Under the pieces are notes generated by a model that saw only the letters and a list, made by a program, of their open reading frames with translations, was not told the origin of the DNA and made no database searches. A stretch of DNA of 64,000 bases, from NCBI GenBank assembly GCA_050084515.1, contig CM114272.1, positions 48,918,001-48,982,000 on the forward strand. Reading direction: 5' to 3'. How positions within the stretch are numbered: position 1 is the stretch's first letter; each line of letters starts with the position of its first letter. Both the position numbers and the translations under genes were made by a program. Of this stretch, positions 11,773-22,243 are shown piece by piece. This DNA is from Blasia pusilla. Taxonomy: Eukaryota > Marchantiophyta > Marchantiopsida > Blasiales.

Positions 11773-13330
11773 GTGCCGGAGAGTCCTAGCGTAGTCACGA
11801 TGGAGACTTGGGAGCCATATATGGGCCCTAAGTTGACAGAAGGAGAGCGGGGCCAAATACATCAGTTCCTCAGGAGTTATAGGAGTTGCTTTGCCTTTAG
11901 CATGGAGGATTTGCGTACGTTGAAGGGAGTGGGGATCCGCATTGAATTGTTGAGTGATACGCCGATCTTCCGACGATCCTACAGGTACAGTGATATGGAG
12001 AGGGCTCTGATGAAGACTAGGAGCCAGGACTTGGTCGGAGCAAGACTAGTGGAGATGTCGCATGGGGAGTATGCATCTACCACTATCATGCCCGCCAAGA
12101 AGGATGTGCATGGCAACTGGACGGATAGGCGGATTTGTGGGGATTACCGACCTTTCAATCGGCAAACAAAGTCCAATAGGTATGCCATGCCCACCCCTGA
12201 GGAGATCTTTGATGCAATTGGTCATGCACAGGTCTTTGGTTCATTGGATTTGCGAGCCGGATACCATCAGCTACCTATCAGATTGGAGGACAGGCAGAAG
12301 ACGGCATTTTGGAGCATCGATCGTCACGGGAAGGATTGTTTGTACCTGTAGCGGTTCTTACCATTTGGGTTAAAGAATGCCCCAACTGAGTTTCAGAGGG
12401 TCATGGATAGGATCTTGGCTGGTCGGGATTTTGCTAGGTGTTATATTGATGACATCGTAGTCTTTAGCGCCACGGTTGAGGAGCATGAGCGACATCTAGA
12501 GGAGGTGTTTTGACGATTGCAATTACATGGGCTGAAGCTACATCTAGGCAAGTGCAAGTTCTTCTACGAGCAGATTGAGTACTTGGGTCAGATGATATAC
12601 ACAGGGCGCCTTGGTGTTCAGCAGACAAAGGTAGAGGCTATCTCACGCATTCCACGCCCTATAGATGTGAGCCGTATTCGCGCATTCATGGGATTGGCAA
12701 ACTTCTATCGGCGGTAGGTCAAGGGATTAAGCTCAATTGCGAAGCTACTAACCTTGCTGACCAAGGTGGATCATGAGTGGCATTGGGGGGATGAGTAGGA
12801 GCAAGCATTTTAGTTGCTCAAGGACAAGTTGACGTCCGCACCCATCTTGAGGAGACGGATCACGGGGTGTCCTTTCCAGCTGCACACAGATTGGAGCATG
12901 TTGGGGCTCTGAGCGGTGCTCACCCAGCATGATGATGAGGGTAGAGAGTTCGTGGTGGCTTACGCTAGCCGCTCGAACAACGCTACAGAGGCGAACTACA
13001 ACTCGTATGAAGGTGAGTGCTTGGCTACAGTGTGGGCTGTCGCGCATTTCAAGTGTTACTTATTCGACAACCCCTTTACCATCATCACTGATCATCAACC
13101 ACTGAAGTGGTTGATGGAGTGTGACAAGCTTACAGGGAAGTTTGGATGGGCTCTCTTGTTGCAAGAGTATGATTTTCAGGTGGTACATAGACTTGGGACC
13201 CTCAACCAGGATGCAGATGGGTTGAGTCATAACCCACACCGAGTGAGCAAGATGCGACTGAAGCTCGATGGCATGGAGAGAGTGATGAGGAGTCAGTGCC
13301 AGGATGGCACACGTCAGCCTTTTTAGGCAT
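11773..13330 (+). pseudogene. Element A reverse transcriptase and RNase H
   Basis: Ty3/gypsy-type RT. Visible are the finger motif VMPAKKDVHGNW with CGDYR (near 12090-12150), SLDLRAGYHQLPI (near 12241-12280), FLPFGLKN (near 12355), the catalytic YIDD (near 12440) and KCKFFYEQIEYLG (near 12550). A TAG at 12349 and others near 12512 and 12716 interrupt it. RNase H begins near 12890 (HTDWS), followed by YASRSNNATEANYNSYEGE (near 12961-13017), DHQPLKWL (near 13090) and DADGLS (near 13210). Domain order RT-RNase H-integrase is typical of Ty3/gypsy. Confidence 0.9.
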
Positions 13331-13499
13331 GTTGGCTATGGAGAGCCAGAGTGTGGAGACTTTGATGGCGAGGTCTAGGGGAGAGTCCTTGGATCCCGAG
13401 GCCAATGAGGAGACGATAGATGGCCGAGATATTCATGATGATAGAGTAGTCTTGGAGTACCTTCGTACTGGCAGCGTTGCAAGCACCGGGGGTGCTAGA

Positions 13500-14653
13500 G
13501 AGCAGGATCGGATCCTACAGTGGAGGGGATACATGTTTTGAGGGTTTGGGAGGATGGTAGAGTACGGGTAGTGCCGTATCCTTTGTAGAGAGCACGACTA
13601 GTGCAACATGCCCACAAGGAGTTGGGTCACTTTGGGATGAAGCAGATGTACAACTTGCTCCAGATTCAATATTGGTGGCGAGGCATGCAAACTGACGTTC
13701 AGCAGTTTGTTGCCAGGTGCATGGTGTGTGATTGGGTCCAAGCATCGTTCAATGCTCCGACTCCACAATTGCATCCATTACCAATCATGGGCTTAGGGTA
13801 TAGATGGAGTTTGGATTTTGCAGGACCTTTGCCTTTGATGGAGCGTCACAGTCGTTATGTGTTGGTGATGGTCGAGTACTTCTCGAAGTGGATCAAGTTG
13901 GTTGCATTGCTTGACAAAGCGAGTGAGGGAGTAGCTTATGCCTTCCTTGACAGAGTGCTGAGTCATTACGGCGCATTGGCTGAGGTGTTGACAGACCAGG
14001 GTACCAAGTTTCGCGGTGAGTTCTAGGCCTTGTGTGTTCAAGCGCTGATCGACCACCGCACGACTTCGCGAGATCATCCCAAGGCGGTTGGATTAGCGGA
14101 GAGAGTTGTGCAAATAATGAAGAGGGATTTACGCAAGTATGGCTTGTAGAGAGGTCACCTAGGAGATTGGGACCTCCAGTTTCCGTGGTTGGCAATGGGA
14201 TACAGATTCATGAGGCAGGCATCCTTAACGTCTTTTTCACCGTACTTGCTACTTTATGGCCGAGAGCCAGATTTACCTGCGGCCATTCATCGAGATGCTA
14301 GTGAGGTGCTGGACCTTGATGACCCAGATGTATGGATGCAAGCATATTCTCAGAGGGCTGAGTTATTTCGGAGAGTGATGTCCTTGGCGTTCGAGAACTT
14401 GGCGATTGCGCAACATCGAGATACGTTGACGTATGAGACTATTCGGGGTGGTGGTTATCGACCAACTATCCGGAGGTTTCATCAGGGAGATTATGTCTAC
14501 TTGCAGCAAACAACACCGACGACGTTGGATGTGAGTGCAGGGCGCACTATCCTGATAGTACGAGATGTTTTGCCATCCGATGTTCTCTTGTTGGAGGGAC
14601 GCGATGGTATGGTATGGGAGGACCATGTGCGTAATTGTGCACCATGTCACCTT
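13500..14653 (+). pseudogene. Element A integrase (main part)
   Basis: DDE integrase. The N-terminal HHCC zinc domain reads HAHKELGHFG ... CMVC (13601-13730). The core has the first Asp in WSLDFAGPLPL (near 13807), the second Asp in LTDQGTKF (near 13988) and the Glu region GLAERVV (near 14091). TAG codons at 14026 and 14147 break it. The C-terminal part has LLYGREPDLPAAI (near 14250) and a GPY/F-like basic module, GDYVYLQQ ... VLLLEGRDGMVW. The reading stops at CHL where element D/B inserted, and resumes at 42588. Confidence 0.88.
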
Positions 14654-14755
14654 TGTCGTGCAAATCCACATCGTCATACAACATACATCGCTGACATACC
14701 ATACTCACATACATACATAACATAGACGAGAGCATACACAAACACAAGTGTACCA
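14654..14755 (-). repeat. Element D/B terminal block B2
   Basis: 102-bp block matching 15130-15231 (B1). On the plus strand both start TGTCGTGCAAATCC and end AAGTGTACCA. It forms the 3' terminus of the element and abuts the CCTT duplication. Confidence 0.88.
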
Positions 14756-15127
14756 CAAGTGAAATCCGTGAAAGACCTACTATCATAAAATACGTAAAGA
14801 ATCACATACAATCGAGCTAAACCCATTCCACAACGGGAAAATCCAGGTCAAAGCTTGCGGGAACCACCATAGCCAAGAGCTATACTCACTACCAAGGCTA
14901 ACTCCCAACGCAACAGGCTCAATTCAAAGAACTAACTATTCTTTGAGTACACTCCACACTATACCCTCCAACCTAAAGGCGGGCCCTATTGGAAAAGTCA
15001 TCCTCAACGGAGTAACCCCCAACCCTGTGTATGAAACCGCATCTCTACCTAGGCACTAAGGCCCTACATAAGGTATGGCCTCTACTAGCACACTATACTC
15101 TACGACATAATCCGTAAGGTCATCACA
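14756..15127 (-). repeat. Element D/B block A2
   Basis: 372-bp block matching A1 at 42362-42587 over both ends. A1 lacks about 147 bp that A2 retains (14955-15100), with short GAGCACAC-like repeats at the deletion edges. It is flanked by B2 and, after a 2-nt spacer (15128-15129), by B1. Confidence 0.85.
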
Positions 15128-15129
15128 AC

Positions 15130-15231
15130 TGTCGTGCAAATCCACATCGTCATACAACATACATCGCTGACATACCCTACTCACATACATACATAACATA
15201 GATGAGAACATACACAAATACAAGTGTACCA
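15130..15231 (-). repeat. Element D/B block B1
   Basis: Second copy of B2, between the coding region and A2. A guanine run (minus strand TTAGGGGGTCAAG) lies just upstream of its start, a possible polypurine tract. Confidence 0.85.
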
Positions 15232-15408
15232 AAACTTGACCCCCTAAGTGGCGGTTAGGTCTCTCTAACTCCTAGGTAGCCCTATACATCTACTACATGC
15301 TAATCACGTTCATGGGTGCACGAATCAGAAGGCCGGGTGCTAGGTTGCCCCATCGTTAGTCGCACAACTGTAATCCATATCATGAAAAGATCAAGTCATC
15401 TACCCCTC

Positions 15409-15770
15409 CTAAGTACATTGAGGACAAACCCACCTTCCAGTAGGAAAAACATCCATATGTGGAGTCAAACACATCATGAGCCAACCCCTAGAAAACCGAT
15501 CACACACCAACATACGGGCTGCGTTACCAACAGACCCACACAACATGTACCTCAAGCTAGCACGTATCATGGCTAAGCTTGGGTCAATAGTACCATCCAC
15601 ATTTGGAAGATGACATGGCACACAATTACGCACATGGTCCTTCCAAACAACTCCATCATGACCTTCCAACATGAGAACTCCAGAAGCTAACACCTCTCGC
15701 ACTCGTAAAATCGTGCGGCCTGCCGTCACATCCAATGTTGTCGGTGCAATCTGCTACAAATAGACATAGT
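15409..15770 (-). pseudogene. Element D/B integrase C-terminus and PHD finger
   Basis: Continuous reading from the integrase C-terminal module (VTAGRTILRVREVL, VLMLEGHDGVVWKDHVRNC) into a PHD finger and then the stop codon. Visible zinc ligands: MLCGS (first pair partly lost), LVCD with the next Cys changed to Phe, GW with the expected His changed to Met, a Cys before LTP, then W-V-C-P-Q-C-T and stop. This is the copy showing most clearly that the PHD is fused to the integrase C-terminus and ends the polyprotein. Several ligands are mutated, so this copy's finger is probably not functional. Confidence 0.75.
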
Positions 15771-16700
15771 CCCCCACATGGAACCTACGAATCGATGGTC
15801 GATAACCTCCACCCCAAATGGTTGTATACCGCAACGTATCCCTGTGTTGAGCAATGGCAAGATTCTCAAAGGCTGTTGGCATAACTCTCCGAAAGAGCTC
15901 TGCCTGCTGAGAATACACTCTCATCCACATTAATGGATCATCAAGGTTCACCACCTCACTAGACTCCCGACAAATTGCAGCTGGCAAGTGTGGATCTTGG
16001 CCGTATAACAAAAAATAAGGTGAGAAGGAAGCCAAGGATGCTTGGCGACTGAATCTATACCCCATGGCTAACCATGCCAACTGAATATCCCAGTCTCCAA
16101 GATGCCCCTTATGTAGGCCATACTTGCGCAATGCCCTCTTCATCGTCTAAAAAACACGCTCAGCCAAACCATCTGCCTCTAGATGATCTCGAGACGTGGT
16201 CCGATGATCAATCAATGCCTTGTCATACAAGATCTGAAACTCACCCTGAAACTCTGTACCCTAGTTGGTCAGCACCTCAGCTGGTGCACCAAAATGACTA
16301 AGCACTCTATCAAGAAACGCATATGCCGTTTCCTCACTTGCCTTGTCAGGTAATGCCACCAACTCAATCCACTTGGAGAAGTGTTCCACCATCACCAACA
16401 CATATCGATGATGTCATATAGTCAACAGTAACGGCCCCGCAAAGTCCACACTCCAACGGTAATCAAACCCCATAATAGGCAAGGGGTTTAACTATGGTGT
16501 AGGGGCATTGAATGATGCCCTCATCCGGTCACAAACCATACAACGTGACACCAACTGTTGCACCTGAGTATGCATGCCACGCCACCGATACTGGCCAAGG
16601 AGTAAGCTATACGTAAGCTTTATCCTAAAATGTCCCAACTCCTCATGGGCATGTCGCACAATGCGCTCTCTCTGAGCCAAATGCGGCACCACTCGTACTA
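15754..16700 (-). pseudogene. Element D/B integrase
   Basis: Zinc-binding N-domain at 16492-16692 (HAHEELGHFRIK ... CMVCD) followed by the DDE core. The second catalytic Asp region reads LTN then a stop instead of LTDQG (near 16255), so the copy is dead. The C-terminal part at 15754-16143 (RFSRQASLASFSPYFLLYGQDPHLPAAI; GGGYRPSIRRFHVGDYVYL) matches elements A and E. Confidence 0.85.
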
Positions 16701-16744
16701 TACCATCCTCCTACACACGGAGAATATCCTCCAATCGATATCTC

Positions 16745-17420
16745 CTAGCACGTTGAAGAACACGGTCTCGCTCCTTGGCACTCACTATGACCCAAGTACT
16801 CAACATCCTCATGGAAGAACTTACACTTTCCTGGATGCAAACGTAGACCATGAGCTTTCAACCGCTCAAACACAATCTGCAAATGTATGTGATGCTCCTC
16901 CACCGTGTTATTGAACACCAAGATATCATCAATGTAACACCGAACGAAATCCAACCATGCTAGGATCCTGTCCATCACTCTCTGAAACTCGGCAAGTGCA
17001 TTCTTTAACCCAAAGGGTAAGAATTTCCACTGATACAAACAATCCTTGCCATGAGAGTTGACACCCCAAAATCCGGTCTTGGCCTTATCACTCTCTCAAA
17101 TCGGCAACTGATGGTATCCTACCCGAAGATCCAAAGTACGGAAAATCTTTGCCTGTCTCGCCACATCAAAGATCTCCTCAGGTGTAGGCATGGCATACCT
17201 TTCGGCCTTGGTCTGCCGATTGATAGAACGGTAATCTCCACACATCAGCCTATCCGTGTAGTTGCCATGCACATCCTTTTTAGCGGGCATGACAGTGGCT
17301 GATGCATACTCTCCATGGGACAATTCCACTAATCCAGCCTCCAAAAGGTCCAACGTCCCACTCTGAATCAGGTTCCTCTCCATATCACTATATCGGTAGG
17401 GACGACGGAAGATTGGCGTA
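16745..17420 (-). pseudogene. Element D/B reverse transcriptase (3' part)
   Basis: RT fingers and palm in minus frame: VMPAKKDVHGNYTD, CGDYRSINRQTKAERYAMPTP (17150-17290), LDLRVGYHQLPI, FLPFGLKNA, YIDDILVF (near 16935), and CKFFHEDVEYLGH. The reading then jumps straight to sequence just upstream of the integrase zinc domain, so thumb and RNase H are deleted. The upstream end is cut at the insertion site of element C and continues at 37182-37372. Confidence 0.85.
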
Positions 17421-17547
17421 TGTCGTGCGCATACACATCGCTACACAATATACATCATTGTCACCGAACATACACACAAACATGCACGATCCCATGCTAA
17501 TTCATGACATCCAAACTACGAGACAAGAAGTACTAAAATATCTCCAA
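17421..17547 (-). repeat. Element C terminal block B2
   Basis: 127-bp block repeated as B1 at 18083-18209. Plus-strand reading starts TGTCGTGCGCATACACATCG and ends ATATCTCCAA. Confidence 0.9.
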
Positions 17548-18080
17548 TAAAGTAAGATCCAATCTCTCTCTACACCATCTCACACCATAACTCTCAAAGG
17601 TGTGCACTCTCTCTCATGTCAAACCAAACCCACTCTCCTAATGAGAGGCTTGGGTTACACTCACAAGGCAAGGGATCATAGCTCCGCCGCCTCATGCCAA
17701 GAGGTTCAACAAAGAGAGAATGAGCTCTCAAGCTCTCTCTCCTTGAGGTATACCCGTCCCCTTTCCCAAGCTCTCTCCAAGGTAACCTATTCTCCCAAGT
17801 CACCTCCTTGGCTCTTGACTTGATGTAGGAGGTCAAGGGCCACTTACCAAAAATAGAAAGTTGATCATATACTCAAAATGGTACTTACCTAAAATAGGAA
17901 GTTCCTCAATATGGCTCCAAATGAGCCGAAACGAAGGGGAACCTCGTGAGGCCCCAGGAAACTTGCTCTCTCAGGTTTCCCGGGGCCTCAACAGGTCATC
18001 CTCGATCTACTGAGCGTGTCCTCCACTACTCACGAAGGCGTTTTACTATATCTCACCAATCTATCCTAAAAGACGTGATA
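17548..18080 (-). repeat. Element C block A2
   Basis: 533-bp block matching A1 at 36666-37177, with small indels. On the minus strand it begins TATCACGTC, where other copies have TGTCACG. Confidence 0.9.
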
Positions 18081-18082
18081 GC

Positions 18083-18209
18083 TATCGTGCGCATACATAT
18101 CGCTACACAATATACATCGATGTCATCGAACATACACACAAACACGCACTATCCCATGCTAACTCATGGCATCCAAAAAATGAGACAAGAAGTACTAAAA
18201 TATCTCCAA
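18083..18209 (-). repeat. Element C block B1
   Basis: Copy of B2 lying between coding region and A2. The joint to A2 is GATAGCTATC, still a perfect palindrome although both arms differ from the GACAGCTGTC of element E. Confidence 0.9.
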
Positions 18210-18419
18210 TCGCCCCCCTAGTTGATGGTTAGGTCCCTCTAACTCCAGATAGCCATCTATCCCTACCTACCATGACATACATCTCTCGGACGCTAAGAGC
18301 AAGAAGGCCGGGTGCTCATGTGGCCCCATCGTTAGTCGCCTTCCTCTCATCCCTGTCACAAAAAAAGTCCGAATTGAAACCCACCTAGTATCTCCTCTAT
18401 GTACATGTGGGACACATCC

Positions 18420-18935
18420 ATCATCCTGAGGAACCCTAGTGAGAGGTGGCGTCAGACATACCATATGCCAACCTCTCTAACATCCATCACAGACTAGCAT
18501 CGTGGCCGCACCACGGGCAAAACCACAAAACATACAACGCAAGATTGCTAAGCTCGGATCTACTGTACGATCAATTTTAGGAAGGTGACATGGCGCACAA
18601 TTACGCACATGGTCCTTCCATACCATACCATCGCGTCCCTCCAGCAAGAGAACACCGGATGGCAAAACGTCACGCACTCTTAGGATAGTGCGCCCTGCAG
18701 TCACATCCAACGTCGTCAATGCCGTCTGCTACAAGTAGACATAATCTCCTTGATGAAACCTCCGGATAGTTGGTCGATAACCACCATCCCGAATAGTCGC
18801 ATACCTCAACGTATCCCGATGTTGCGCAATCGCCAAGTTCTCGAACGCCATGGGCATCACTCTCCGAAACAACTCAACCCTCTGAGAACATGCTCGCATC
18901 CATACATCTGGGTCATCAAGGTCCAGCACCTCACC
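18420..18935 (-). pseudogene. Element C integrase C-terminus and PHD finger
   Basis: Integrase C-terminal module (GGYRPTIRRFHQGDYVYL, 18729-18929; TTLDVTAGRTILRVRDVLPSG, 18477-18719) followed by PHD ligands: LRCMFCG (C-x2-C), LVCDGC (C-x2-C), then after a stop RGWHMVCLTPPL (His and Cys) near 18455. The final W-x-C-P-x-C is shifted out of frame by a 1-base change. In the translated frames all ligand positions but the last pair are intact. Confidence 0.78.
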
Positions 18936-18939
18936 TCAC

Positions 18940-19135
18940 CTCAAGGAGTCAGAGCATTGAATGATGCTTGGACCCGATCACACACCATGCACCTGGCAAC
19001 AAACTGCTGAACGTCAGTTTGCAATCGCCACCAATATTGAATCTGGAGCAAGTTGTACGTCTGCTTCATCCCAAAGTGACCCAACTCCTTGTGGGCATGT
19101 TGCACTAGTCGTGCTCTCTACAAAGGATGCGGCAC
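18940..19135 (-). pseudogene. Element C integrase zinc domain, catalytic core missing
   Basis: The HHCC-type domain (HKELGHFGMKQTYNLLQIQYWW ... CMVCDRVQAS) is joined near 18940-18955 directly to the C-terminal region (DLDDPDVWMRA). About 0.6 kb that codes for all three catalytic acidic residues in A and E is absent. Confidence 0.8.
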
Positions 19136-19139
19136 TACC

Positions 19140-20977
19140 CGTACTCTACCATCCTCCCAAACCCTCAAAACATGTATCCCCTCCCAACGGAACCGTCTGG
19201 CCCGCTGTAGGATCCGATCCTGCTCTCTAGCACCCCCGGTGCTTGCAACGCTGCCAATACGAAGGTACTCCAAGACTACTCCATCATCATGAATATCTCG
19301 GCCATCTATCGTCTCCTCACTAGCCTCGGGATCCAAGGACTCTCCACTAGACCTCGCCATTGAAGTCTCCACACTCTGGCTCCCCATAGCCAACATGCCT
19401 AAATAGGCTGACTCATGATGAGGAGTGAGTGCCATCCTAGCACTGACTCCTCGTCACTCTCTCCATGCCATCGAGCTCCAGTCGCATTTCGCTGACTCAG
19501 GCATGGGTTACGACTCAATCCATCTGCATCCTAGTTGAGCGTCCCTGGTCTACGTACCACCTGAAAATCATACTCTTGCAACAACAGAGCCCATCTTGCA
19601 AGCTTCCCTGTAAGCTTGTCGGGCTCCATCAACCACTTTAGTGGTTGATGGTCTGTGATGATGGTAAAAGGATTTCCGAATAAGTAACACCTGAAATGAG
19701 CGACAGTCCACACCGCAACCAAGCACTCACCCTCATACGAGCTGTACTTCGCCTATGCAGCGTTGTTCGAGCGGCTAGCGTAAGACACCACGAACTCTCT
19801 TCCCTCATCATCATGCTGGGTGAGCATCGCTCGGAGCCCCAACATGCTCCAATCTGTGTGCAATTGGAAAGGACACCCCCTGATCGGTCTCCTCAAGATG
19901 GGCGCGGACGTCAACCTGTCCTTGAGCGACTGAAATGCTCGCTCCTGCTCATCCCCCCAGTGCCACTCGTGATCCACCTTGGTCAACAAGGTCAGCGGCT
20001 TTGCAATCGAACTGAATCCCTTGACGTATCGCCGATAGAAGTTTTCCAATCCCATGAATGCACGAACACGGCTCACATCTGTAGGGCGTGGAATGCGTGA
20101 GATAGCCTCTACCTTCGTCTGCTGAACACCAAGGCCCCTTGGGTATATCGTATGACCCAAGTATTCAATCTGGTCGTAGAAGAACTTGCATTTGCCGCGA
20201 TGTAGCTTCAGCCCATGTAATTGCAATTTTGAAACACCTCCTCTAGGTGTTGCTCATGCTCCTCAACCGTGGCGCTAAAGACTACGATGTCATCAATATA
20301 ACACCTAGCAAAATCCAGACCAGCAAAGTTCCTATCCATGACCCTCTGAAACTCAGCCGGGGCGTTCTTTAACCCAAATGGTAAGAATTGCCACTGGTAC
20401 AAATAATCTTGTCCGTGGGGATTGATGCCCCAAAATGCTGCCTTCTGGATGTCCTCCAATCTGATAGGTAGCTGATGGTATCTGGCTCGAAATCCAATGA
20501 ACTGAAGACCTTTGCATGACCAATCGCATCAAAGATCTCCTCAGAGGTGGGCATGGCATACATATTGGACTTCGTCTGCCGATTAATAGGTCGGTAATCC
20601 CCACACATCCACCTATCCGTCCAGTTGCCATGCACATCCTTCTTGGCGGGCATGATAGTGGCAGATGCATACTCCCCATGCGACATCTCCACTAGTCTTG
20701 CTCCGACCAAGTCCTTGCTCCTACTCTTCATCAGAGCCCTCTCCATATCACTGTACCTGTAGGGTCTTCGGAAGATTGGCATATCACTCGACAACTCAAT
20801 GCGGATCCCTGGTCCCTTCAGCGTACCCAAATCCTCCATGCTAAACGCAAAGCAGCTCCTATAACTCCTGAGGAACTGATGTATTTGGCCCCGCTCTCCT
20901 CCTGTCAACTTAGCGCCCATATATGGCTCCCAAGTCTCCATCGTGACTACGATAGGACTCTCCGGCACGGGTATCAT
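19140..20977 (-). pseudogene. Element C reverse transcriptase and RNase H
   Basis: RT at 20208-20977: GPGIRIELSSDMPIFRRPYRYSD, VMPAKKDVHGNWTD, CGDYRPINRQTKS, FLPFGLKNAPAEFQRVMDR, YIDDIVVFSATVEEHEQHLEEVF. Thumb and RNase H at 19531-20226: IEYLGHTIYPRGLGVQQTKVEAI, FMGLENFYRRYVKGFSS, HTDWSMLGLRAMLTQHDDEG, YASRSNNAA, DHQPLKWLMEPDKLTGKL and WALLLQEYDFQVVRRPGTLN. The linker to the integrase (19140-19500) includes the ESLDPEASEE segment. There are few stops and one frameshift around 20215. Confidence 0.88.
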
Positions 20978-20999
20978 TGGTTGCTATGGTGCAACCCCG

Positions 21000-21763
21000 T
21001 CTCGAACAACAACACTCGGCCGCTCTCCTTCAGCCAAGTGCAAACTGTGATCTCCTCCACATGCAGTGCCTGAAACCACGCTCGATGCTGTGGCTATCAT
21101 CTCTTGGCGTACCTGCAAAATATCCCAAGAAGTCCAAGGGTGTCTCTCCCGATCTCCCCTGGTGTGTCGATCTCCTTGGGTCTCCCCCCCAACCACTGCC
21201 TCCACCGTTTTGGTAGGCATGGGGCTCACCAACGCAACCGCTGTGATCTATCACGATCTCATCTAACGCTGCTCAGCCACTCCCAAGCTGAAGATCCATG
21301 CCAAGAAGTTCAAGTCCATCGCCTGACCCAAGACATGGCGTCATGATGCCTCTGATATAGACAGGATTGCCGTCACTCCTGGGAGAAATCCCATCGCCCG
21401 CTCTCTCTCGTTGGCATTGGGCTCCACCAACCTCTGAACCAGGTCATCCCAAACCAAGCCAGGACCGGCCTTCTTGTATACATAGCTAGCGGGAAAACTC
21501 ACAAACGTGGGAAAGGCTGGCCGCGACCTGCCTACCCTGTTGATCACAGTCAACGGTGGTCGATCATCGTGCCTCATTGCCTGTGATTGACGACTTGGAT
21601 CCAGAATGGAATCCACAAACAAATGGGAGGGGAGCTCCACTCTCGTATACGCCATCCGTAACACTGCATGGGACACCAAGTTGGTCCACCATAGAAGCAG
21701 GCGATGGGCTCTAGAACCTACACTCGTCGCATCCAAGAACAATGTTGGGCCGATCTAGGCACG
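21000..21763 (-). pseudogene. Element C DNA methyltransferase, C-terminal half
   Basis: Contains motif VIII-like SVGSRAHRLLLWWTN (near 21680-21740), a putative target-recognition segment, and the terminal block NANERERAMGFLPGVT with a following EAS-RRH (21341-21470), where the family has MGFP. A proline/serine-rich linker to RT follows (21000-21250). It is cut at 21763 by the Copia LTR; the N-terminal half continues at 32054. Confidence 0.85.
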
Positions 21764-22171
21764 TGTTGGATTCTCAACATCCACTCCTCTGAGCACCATT
21801 AATGTGATCGGCCCCCTTGTATGAGGAGAAGCCTAGATTGATGCTTCCGACTTAGACGTCGAAGGAGTCATAGTAATATGATGTAGGTGGTTTTAGGAGT
21901 AGCATTACTAGGTTTATCTAACCCTATATTGCATCAGGGTGCGTTTCTATTTTCTATTAATAGAAATAAAGAAAAATAGGTAAAAACCCTAGTTTTCCCG
22001 AGTAGTCAAATAGTCGAGAGCCGCAGCGGTAGGGCATTATCGTATGTCGAGTTATCTCCCAGTTCAGGTTTCATCGAAGCTCTTCTGTGAGCCCACGGAC
22101 GGATTAGGCCACTTTGTTTCTCTAAGTTTTGTAAAGATTTCAGTGATTCCGTCACTTTCTGTTTTCTCACA
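21764..22171 (+). repeat. Copia 5' LTR
   Basis: 408 bp from TGTTGG to TCACA, immediately followed by the primer-binding site. There is no second LTR to compare, so the start is set by the end of element C homology and the TG...CA rule. Confidence 0.75.
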
Positions 22172-22183
22172 TGGTATCAGAGC
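22172..22183 (+). promoter_or_regulatory. Primer-binding site, initiator tRNA-Met
   Basis: TGGTATCAGAGC, the usual 12-nt complement of the 3' end of plant initiator tRNA-Met, directly after the LTR. Confidence 0.92.
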
Positions 22184-22243
22184 AGTAGATTTTCCAGTAT
22201 TTTGTATCTGGCGATCTAGTGTGTTTGCACAAAATCTTGAGAG

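Noticed and set aside
17421-18209. B-A-B as a solo LTR (A) inserted into a block B
   Set aside because: It recurs with the same joint in five 3' ends including a diverged subfamily, B is duplicated over its full length of more than 100 bp rather than 4 bp, and the outer B edge carries the element's target duplication.
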